From assembly GCF_963678635.1 (NCBI RefSeq), contig NC_087068.1, positions 742,001-806,000 of the forward strand: a DNA stretch of 64,000 nucleotides. Direction: 5' to 3'. Positions 57,563 to 64,000 of this stretch are shown here, in pieces. The notes below the pieces were generated by a model that did not search any database, was not told the origin of the DNA, and saw only the letters and a program-made list of their open reading frames with translations. Position 1 is the first letter of the stretch, and the number at the start of each line of letters is the position of its first letter. The stretch comes from Symsagittifera roscoffensis (Eukaryota; Xenacoelomorpha; Acoela; Convolutidae). Made by a program: the position numbers and the translations under genes.

Positions 57563-57924
57563 GGGATTGTGACGATTTCCTAGATGGGGTGTCTGAAGAA
57601 TTCGCTAACACTCAAAACGTTGATTGGGACCATCCGGATATTGATGATGAATACTCTGAGGAAAGTTTTGCTGTTGAGAACACACAACCACATCGCTCGC
57701 TTCGACAACTGATGGACCAGGTCAATAGCAGTTGGCAAACTCCAGACCCCGGTCTGATTCGGGCAGCAGAAACCAACGATAGTGATATTGATAGCGGGGA
57801 TATCGCGGATCTGGAGGCCAATACTTCCGATGAGGACGAGTCGTCATTCTTCAACGATTCGTTTTTCGATTATGAAGCAGTTGAAGTAGAAGAACCACGG
57901 TCAAAAAATCGACGAATAGATTAA

Positions 57925-58267
57925 AACACAACAAAACACCACATTAACTTTTGTATAGTAAATAAAATTCAGTTATTTAATATGAGAATTGTCTGTACAT
58001 AAAATTTGACCTACCGCTATTCCGTGTTTAGTGTGTATTTAAGTGCGAGATTTTGTTCAGCTTTGGAACTCAATTAATCTGGGATATAAACAATTTCATT
58101 TAAGCGATAGTGTCTTTAACATACTTTTGTATGTATTTGTATGTAATTTGAGTTTGAATCAAAGTTTTAAGAAGAATTGAGCAAACAGTCTATAGCGCAG
58201 TTAAACACTCCAGCTGGTTTCAGAACGAAGATTTGGCAAATCCTTTCCCGCACCAAACATGTAACCA
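57925..58267. other. Polinton right non-coding region
   Basis: From the polymerase stop to the right inverted repeat. An AATAAA at about 57960 is a plausible polyadenylation signal for the rightward transcripts. No gene. Confidence 0.55.
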
Positions 58268-58474
58268 CAACGTTCAGTGGGAATACTCAATAATATACCG
58301 AAGTTTTACATGAGGACTATTAGGTATAAAATTATACATGGTGACAATTAGGATTATTACATGGTGACCATTGCTGATCATTTAATACATGGTGACCATT
58401 ATGATTTATACCTAATGGTCATCCATGTATGACAACCCCCCCCCCCGATCCTAACGCACTATATGCAGACTACT
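58268..58474 (-). repeat. Right terminal inverted repeat of the Polinton
   Basis: Complement of 34998-35257, lacking one of the internal 52-bp units. Includes the C-run at about 58435-58446 and ends ACTACT. An apparent open frame starting at 58429 runs through this repeat into gag and is not a gene start. Confidence 0.93.
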
Positions 58475-58480
58475 CATGTA
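58475..58480. other. Right target-site duplication, CATGTA
   Basis: Same six bases as 34992-34997. The gag ATG follows two bases later, at 58483. Confidence 0.9.
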
Positions 58481-58482
58481 GC

Positions 58483-59301
58483 ATGCAGCGCAGAAACTCA
58501 TTAGGGGCAACAACTAAGACTCCCAGGCTGAGTACGGGGACTACACGAAAGTTCAAAACACGGCGCAGCCAATCCACGATTAGCAGCATTTCCCACGTTT
58601 TTGCTGACGAAGCAACGACAAAAGGTCAGGCTGGTCTTTCAGTGAGCGGAATGAAACTGAGAAGCGAGAAAAACCTCGATGGCAATCAAGGGCGAAGTGG
58701 TGAGACCGGGCAGGCGAGCGAGACGCTTACGGACCCCTTTAAGGAAGAGGAGCAAACGCTGATCCGACCCGACTACCACCATCACGCGGACCCGGAAGAG
58801 CCAAGCGAGGACTTTGAACGGGAGGAAGTTGAAAGAATGGCGGAGGCCTCGGAGCGTTCCGAGATCGAACCGCGAGAAGAACTATTGTTCAGGGGAAAGT
58901 CCAAATCAGAGACTAAGAGTAACAAGTGGAGAAAAAAACAATCATCTCCAGTCAAGCAGAGCAAGAAAGCCAAGAGAAGCTGGAAGTTTTTGTACGACGA
59001 GCGCATGGCTTCACTACAAACTGAAGGTTTATCTTCCAGTTATGATCATCCGGAGATAGCTCATCCGGATGTGGACTTCACGCCGTGCCCAAGGAATGAT
59101 AAGAGCAGGAAAGCGTTGTCCAACTTGCCGACCAGGCCGATGTCTGATGGGATAACCGTAAGAGTATCCTCGACGTTCGACAAGTTGATGATTTCGATGG
59201 GCACGCAGAAGGGCGGCGCGTCATCATGTACCAGGCTACAGCCGCAGTTGACCTCATCTTCTCTGGGTGTCACCCGGAATCGGGGGCGGCTGGCGATATA
59301 A
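58483..59301 (+). pseudogene. gag: gag N-terminal part, copy 3 (open frame)
   Basis: ATG at 58483, directly after the right Polinton target duplication. It is open for 272 codons because the A-run at about 58932-58938 has seven A, unlike copies 1 and 2. Acidic middle, basic patch KQSKKAKRSWKFLYDERM, then a Ser/Thr-rich end. The next gag segment is in another frame and overlaps the 3' end by about 75 bases. It is separated from its leader by 23.5 kb, so it is not expressed normally. Confidence 0.8.
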
Positions 59302-59975
59302 GTGACATGTTAGCTGGCGTAATGACAGGCCTTGAAGAGCTGCGACGGGACATGACTAAGAGAATAGATCGAGTCGAAGAGAGGGCTCACCGGGGTCAAG
59401 AGAAATCGCGAGATGAGCTAACACACGTGAAGTCGCAGGCGAGAGTCGATCAGGCTCAATTGATTCGTAACACCGATCAATGCCTGGCGGAGAGCTTGGT
59501 TCAAGCAACCAAGGAGTCATACGAAAGAGACTTTCGGATGACAAGAGAAATCGAGCGACTGTTGACTGATCACGACAATACCTATGCTCATACGATGACT
59601 AGCCTGGAGAAGAGGTTGAATGTCAAACCTGACCTGATGATATGGAAGCTTGACGAGATCTTACAGGGCAGACAACTTTTAGTAAAGGGCTTGTTAGACA
59701 CGGGAGCAGTGGTCAGCGTCATGCCAGTCAGCACCTGTACTGATATGGGCTTCGACAGGTCGGATCTGATACCGACAAACATCAGAGTGGCGACTGCCAA
59801 TCAGGGAGCAATCTATGTGACAGGACGGACCCCGATTATATCACTGCAGCTTGGAGGAAGACATCTTTGGATGAGCTTCCTGGTGGTGGAAAATTTGGAC
59901 GAATCCGATCAATTCATCCTCGGGAGGGACTTTTATGCAACTTTGATTTCACGATCGACCTCAACGACTGGTTGA
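59226..59975 (+). pseudogene. pro: gag coiled coil fused to protease by deletion, copy 3
   Basis: The coiled-coil segment is open here (AAG codon where copies 1 and 2 have TAG) and runs to KLDEIL, which is joined directly to QGRQLLVKGLLDTGAVVSVMP. Relative to copy 1, capsid, zinc knuckles and linker (about 2 kb) are missing at this point; the join is in frame. The catalytic DTG and FILGRDF are intact, but a short deletion after GRDF (about 59935) shifts the frame, and the last residues are out of register. Confidence 0.85.
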
Positions 59976-60416
59976 TCAGGATCAAAGATCATGAGAGGAA
60001 GTATGAAAAGAAACCTCTTAATAAGATCTTAATTAGCCATGCAAAGCTGCCGATTTTTCTGGATCGAAAAGTTAGATTGAAGCAAAACCAAGCCAGCGAC
60101 GTTTAGGATGAGGAACTTGAATGAACTCAGTAATGACAGACAGGTCTGTCTGGTACCAAATCCAAACAGTAAGAGCTCGGCTATTTTAGGAAGAAGCTTC
60201 TCACTCACTCAGAGCGGACTGTCTGTGAGTGTGTTGTTGAACACAGAAGCAACCACAGTGACAATACAGAGGGGAAAGAAACTTGGCTACGCATTGCCCC
60301 TGAACACAAACTTTCAGAGTGTGGAGAACTTGAAAAGTTTTGATGTAACTAAGATGTCCCTTGCACGCGAACCAGGAATGTATACTGAAGAGAATAAATG
60401 TATTGAAATCTTCTAA
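59935..60416 (+). pseudogene. pol: Protease-RT linker, copy 3
   Basis: Continues the protease C-terminus in frames 59867-60106 and 60108-60416 with KILISHAKLPIFLDRKVRL and SSAILGRSFSLTQSG, matching copy 2 at 30840-31190. A small deletion near 60095 shifts the frame. The element-like sequence goes on to about 60505. Confidence 0.75.
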
Positions 60417-60505
60417 GAAATTGTTTTCAATAAAGTCGGAGACAGATGATGGGTTGTCTAGTTGTTCGAATTTTCTCGAGAGACCAACAGAAACAGAGTT
60501 ATAAG

Positions 60506-60575
60506 CAACGGGGTTGAGTTAGCATTATATCAATACTGAGCAGGCCCTGTGTGTAACTTAAGCTGTTCGGGTTGT
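60506..60575 (+). repeat. Leader-like fragment inside copy 3
   Basis: The sequence GGGTTGAGTTAGCATTATAT through CAGGCCCTGTGTGTAACTTAAGCTG resembles the leader at about 22570-22635 (GGGTAGAGTCGGTAACATCT, TAGGCCCTTTGTGTAGCTTGAGCTG). It sits between the linker and the RT remnant where normal coding sequence should be. Confidence 0.45.
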
Positions 60576-60808
60576 GCAACGCGACGGCCACATTCCAGCG
60601 ACTGATGGCCCAGGCACACAAGAATGTAACCAAGAAATACGGGAACCCTATCATGTGTTATGTCGGTGATGTCGTGATCGCAAAACCAACCCTGTACAAC
60701 AGGATACAGAAACGATTCGAATGGCCTGGTTTGAAGAAGGCTTGTGAAAAATGGAGTCATCGGGATTCAACGAAGTGGTACAAATTGATCATCAGAAGAT
60801 ATGCATGA
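60566..60808 (+). pseudogene. pol: Reverse transcriptase remnant, copy 3
   Basis: Contains FGLCNATATFQRLMAQ and the active-site region, but the motif reads YVGD instead of YVDD (60659-60670), removing one catalytic aspartate. It then jumps to RFEWPGLKKACEKW, which belongs to the zinc-binding region before integrase, so RT thumb and RNase H are deleted. Dead. Confidence 0.82.
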
Positions 60809-61833
60809 CAGCCACGGGCTAGAATCAAGTGCTGGTAATGATCAATCATTTCACGAAATATGCAGAGGCAGCCCCTTGCATGACAGCATCAGCGGAAGAA
60901 ACATGCGATCACTTGATAAGAGTGTGGATAGCGAGGCATGGCTGCCCCATCACATTCCAATCAGACAATGGCAAAGCATTCGTGGGTGATCTCACGAAGG
61001 AGTTAATGAACAGGTCGCAGGTGGCACAGGCCCACTCGACCACTTATCACCCACAAACGAATGGCCTAGTTGAAAGGCAAAATCGCACGTTGGTATCCAT
61101 GTTGAGAGTTTATTGCTCACGCTGCATGGATGACTGGGATAGACACTTGCCACAAGTGATGGGCGCTTACAACAGCACAGAACATTCCACCACGTGAGTA
61201 AGTCCGCATATGATGCTAACTGGTCACAAAAAAGCTCTCCCGTTGACGTTCTTCTAGCCTGAGTACAAAGGAAAGAAAACAGCACCGCAAACGTACGTGC
61301 GTGATGTTATTAGGAGGCAGCAGGACCTCAATGACTTATGCAGGAGGAACACGCAACAGGCGCAGATCAGACAAAAAAGGAGAAATGATGAAAGGACTGC
61401 AGATGCAAAAGCCTACTCGGTTGGCGATTATGTCTGGGTGTTCCAGGAAGTAGTTCCACCAAAAGGAATTAAAAAATTACTGAAAAAATGGCGTGGTCTA
61501 CTCCAAATAACAGAAGTGCACAAAGGAGGTCAATTTTATCGGTTGAGCACCGGAAGAGCAGCTCACTACGAAAACATCAAACCGCACAATGCCTCGTCAG
61601 AGGACTGGTGCATCCCAGCTGACATGCAGGAGAGAGACTATTTGATAGTGGATACTGCTTGTGAAGTGAATGAAAGAGGTACGCGCGACAAAAATGATGG
61701 GAATGAGGTCGTAGATGAGTGTGATCTGCCACTAGATCTGGAATTGACCGAGAGAGTGGAAGTTGATGACGAAACTCTTCCATATGCAGAAGAAGACTGG
61801 GACTACCCAGAACTAACTGAAATTGACAAATGA
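60809..61833 (+). pseudogene. int: Ty3/gypsy-like integrase, copy 3
   Basis: One reading frame with stops at 61195 (TGA) and 61255 (TAG). It contains NHFTKYAEA, the second catalytic Asp in FQSDNGKAFVG and the catalytic Glu in YHPQTNGLVERQNRTL. The first catalytic Asp is missing because the upstream part was deleted. The C-terminal domain (SVGDYVWVFQ, then KWRGLLQITEV and HYENIKPH) is the usual beta-barrel end of such integrases, followed by an acidic tail. Confidence 0.85.
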
Positions 61834-62170
61834 GTACAGCCTGACTTTCCTTTCACCATGGAAATACGCCAGAGCAAGAAAGGAAGGAACAAGGAAAATG
61901 ACAACTTGTATGGCGAGGATTTCATCATAGACAGGATAGTTTTAAGCGACATGATGGAATCGCTGGTGGGACTGCATGAAGTAGCGGTGCCACAAGAGAT
62001 CGGCTTAGTCAATGACATGGATCAGGGTTGATCGAGGATCACTCCGAACCAGAAGTAGAGTTCGAACCAGAGGTGGAGCAGACTCATGAGCAAGAATTAA
62101 CGAATTTGCGACTGCTCGAATGGCTCCATGATCTGCCAGCAGATTCTAAAAACAATCTTGACGATTCAGG
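61834..62170 (+). pseudogene. pol: Acidic C-terminal Pol tail, copy 3
   Basis: After a TGA at 61831-61833 the same frame continues (PDFPFTMEIRQSKKG, then IIDRIVLSDMMESL) to a TGA at 62028. A frameshift then leads to an acidic stretch (EPEVEFEPEVEQTHEQE). Long acidic tails after integrase occur in some gypsy elements. Composition changes after about 62170. Confidence 0.5.
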
Positions 62171-63972
62171 ATGTCGATAAAAACGGCATCAAACACGTCA
62201 GCCATGACAATACCGAGTCCAACTGGGTCGCTCGAGATGGTCCTCTACGCGTCCCGGAATGCAACCTCGTTCTGCTCGATTTTGGGCAATCGACGGGGAC
62301 GTCGATTGATATTTTTGTCCGGGGAGTGGGGGTAGGACCCAACCACACCGAAAACTTCATCATTAAAAAATTAAAATCGGCAAAGGAGAGCGGAGAACTG
62401 GAAACGGAGGGCAAGATCGATAAAAAACCATCTTTTGGACAAATTTTTGAATCTTATTTTGACCTGACGAACCACTATTCAAACAATGTCGTCATAACTG
62501 ACAGCGATTTCATAGTCACGGAACATACATGCGCTATAGCGATAACCTGCGGATGTAAGCTTCAAAACAGCACTAGCGGCTAATACGCTGGATAAACGAC
62601 GTGTTCCAGACGCAGATAGGGGAAATGGAGCCAGAATTGAGGACAACCAACTCACTGGCTCGGTTGCTCCAAGCTCAGATGCTGGAGAAAGGTTGGGGAC
62701 TGCTTTTCCCCCTAGAAGACAACCGTTGGAAAGCCGACTTGGGAGACCAACTTATCAGGGTCAGACTAGCTCTCAGACTATATCGAGGACAAGTAACCCG
62801 CCCGCCACGGCATCTCCTGCTTCTACAGGAAAACCATTGACGAGCGCCACGCCGGCGGAAGGAATTGAGCCAGGCAGCGTGCTGCTTTGGAACCGTCCAG
62901 ATCCCAGCGGTTGGGGACAGTACAAAACGGATATGACAACGAACTTGAACATCAACACGTTGACATGTCGAGTGGATGCCAGGAGAACGATGGGTGGGGA
63001 TGATCACACAGTGGCGGGATTATATTGAATACCGGGCGTGGCCTGGCTGTTAGCGGAACAGGAACAGTTTAGCTCCGCGACCACGCTCTGGTTCGTGGAC
63101 CTTGATGGATTGCCTCAGGACAATACCTTTGGGCCCTTGAACACCCGATCTCTTACGGACGTCCGTCGGAGAGCCAGGGAATCGACACCACCTTTCCAGA
63201 GGGGCAAATTCCTGACAGAGAAAAAGCCCAACAACAAGCATCATAAGATGTACCGGCAGTTGTCTAAACCACCCGGCCATGCGCCTGGTGAGTATTCGAG
63301 AGACTATCTCCGAGCGATCTCGGTGGAGGATCACGATAGGAGATACGCGGGACTGAAGGCACCAGTGGGTGACAGCCTGTTTGCTGCCTATGATCCCCCG
63401 GACATGCAGGTTGCCAAATATCTGATACTGGCCAGTTCGGAATATCTCTATACGCCTCGTTCCCTCTTTTGGCCCGACTTGATTTTCTTGACAGCACCTA
63501 AGTTAGACTGGGGGAAATCAGTAGGCATGACGATAAGCGTGCGGAGGACGATCAGCATGGATCCGCAGGAGATAGTAACTGCCGGCTCCAATGGCCACCT
63601 GCAGAGCAAAGGGTTGTTGTCCCGTCTGACAGATGGATCAATCCCAAGCAATGAAGTCATAGGGGGGCTATAATGACGTTGAACGTGGTGAAGATGATTT
63701 TTGTGCTATCACCGGGGTACGCCACGTTGCCAGAACCCTTACAATTTGTCTACATGATGGTCACAAATTTAGCGGAGGGTCGATTCAGCGTGGTAACACC
63801 TGCGCCGAACAGATTAGTGGACTCCAACAACTATTACCCACCCCATTCTGAGCTTCCTGCCATCTGGGCTGATATTTCCAATGCCATCCAGTATTCAAGG
63901 ATTGCAGCACAACTCGGTTGGTGCTGGATGAAGTCCTGGGGTTGGAGCTGTCCAACTTCGCCAGGTTACTGA
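62171..63972 (+). pseudogene. Unrecognised decayed protein gene, possible endogenous viral element
   Basis: A tract with protein-like sequence in shifting frames: from an ATG at 62171 (about 45 codons), then 62128-62583 frame (VECNLVLL-like start to TEHTCAIAITCGC), a short piece at 62587-62705 (DVFQTQIGEMEPEL), then 62693-63673 interrupted by one TGA (63026), then frames around 63673-63972 (FVYMMVTNLAEGRFSVVTPA). There is a Pro/Ser/Thr-rich linker near 62770-62870 and a compact, helix-rich part with RRYAGLKAPVGDSLF and LFWPDLIFLTAPKLDWG. At least four frameshifts and one stop. It has no retroviral enzyme motif, zinc finger or transmembrane segment. The layout would fit a nucleoprotein of a negative-strand RNA virus, but that is only an impression. 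It may continue past the window. Confidence 0.4.
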
Positions 63973-64000
63973 AGTTGAGGTCAGGATTAGATCATGATAA

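Larger units (their letters stand above)
52848..57924 (+). pseudogene. POLB: Protein-primed DNA polymerase B, second block and true C-terminus
   Basis: Repeats the fingers, exonuclease, palm and intron-like stretch of the first block, then continues to the genuine C-terminus. The fusion frame 52428-53654 joins the C-terminal part of block 1 directly to the zinc fingers of block 2. After the intron-like stretch (56561-57190) the frame from 57191 to 57924 is open and encodes FDDKRYILDDGQQTLPYGH, a conserved polymerase end, followed by a long acidic tail rich in Asp, Ser and Glu that finishes RSKNRRID. The ancestral single gene would have been roughly 5.1 kb including the intron-like part. Confidence 0.88.
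34998..58474. mobile_element. Polinton/Maverick DNA transposon, full length
   Basis: Bounded by inverted terminal repeats beginning AGTAGT and ending ACTACT, with a 6-bp duplication of the target. Inside are the hallmark Polinton genes: protein-primed DNA polymerase B, retroviral-like integrase, A32/FtsK-type packaging ATPase, adenain-like protease, double-jelly-roll major capsid protein and penton-like protein. The total is 23477 bp, of which about 4720 bp is an internal duplication. Most genes run leftward in a tightly packed block; two run rightward from a divergent intergenic region at 45.4-45.8 kb. Several key genes carry stops or frameshifts, so it is probably inactive. Confidence 0.97.
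58481..62170 (+). mobile_element. Retroelement copy 3, right part
   Basis: Continues from 34997 across the Polinton: gag, a fused coiled-coil/protease after an internal deletion, RT scraps, integrase and a long acidic Pol tail. Large pieces are missing (capsid, knuckles, most of RT and all RNase H). It is the only copy here with integrase, and its gag start is the best preserved of the three. Confidence 0.87.

Noticed and set aside
58429-58482. Upstream start of gag at 58429
   Set aside because: That part of the frame is the Polinton terminal repeat and its C-run; the homologous copies start at the ATG corresponding to 58483.
1-64000. CRISPR arrays, rRNA or bacterial operon features
   Set aside because: No regularly spaced short repeats with unique spacers, no rRNA-like sequence, and the gene content is that of eukaryotic transposons.

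Overview
This window is animal-type nuclear DNA dominated by transposable elements, not prokaryotic DNA. The host background is AT-rich (poly-A/T runs and the motif AATCGATTATAAT scattered through it). It contains one plausible host exon with splice signals and a TATA box, Tc1/mariner-like and foldback repeats, Ty3/gypsy-like retroelement copies and a complete Polinton/Maverick. An invertebrate is likely; the species cannot be told from the sequence.

Layout. 1-14.6 kb is mostly non-coding. It holds a 200-base assembly gap, a threefold ~350-bp tandem repeat, a near-perfect 27-bp-arm hairpin, one exon of a probable secreted protein (minus strand, 4422-4794), a foldback MITE (10.6-11.3 kb) and a 770-bp tandem duplication. 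14.6-17.0 kb is an old, heavily decayed minus-strand relative of the retroelement that fills the next part. 17.6-19.9 kb is a segment ending in a 1.7-kb foldback element; it recurs at 32.2-34.5 kb. 21.7-26.26 and 26.26-32.1 kb are two tandem, closely similar, broken copies of a Ty3/gypsy-like element (gag, zinc knuckles, protease; the second reaches into reverse transcriptase). A third copy begins at 34.5 kb and is interrupted just upstream of its gag start codon by the Polinton; it resumes at 58.5 kb and carries gag, protease, RT scraps and an integrase.

The Polinton spans 34998-58474. It has AG...CT ends, inverted terminal repeats of 260 and 207 bp and a perfect 6-bp target duplication CATGTA. 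Leftward genes are: cysteine protease, major capsid protein, a basic core-like protein, penton-like protein, integrase, packaging ATPase, a membrane protein, an exonuclease-like protein and several small unknowns, one with a possible HUH motif. Rightward genes are one small ORF and the protein-primed DNA polymerase. A 4.72-kb block of the polymerase gene is tandemly duplicated and both copies share the same stops and frameshift, so the duplication followed inactivation. Removing one block leaves 18.8 kb, a normal Polinton size. The three capsid genes and the polymerase are broken. Protease and ATPase frames are open; integrase is open but has a short catalytic spacing.

Beyond the third retroelement copy (62.17 kb to near the end) lies a GC-richer, multiply frameshifted protein-coding relic that does not look like retroelement pol or env. 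It may be an endogenous viral element, and it is the least explained coding tract here. All functional assignments come from reading motifs by eye; no database search was possible.
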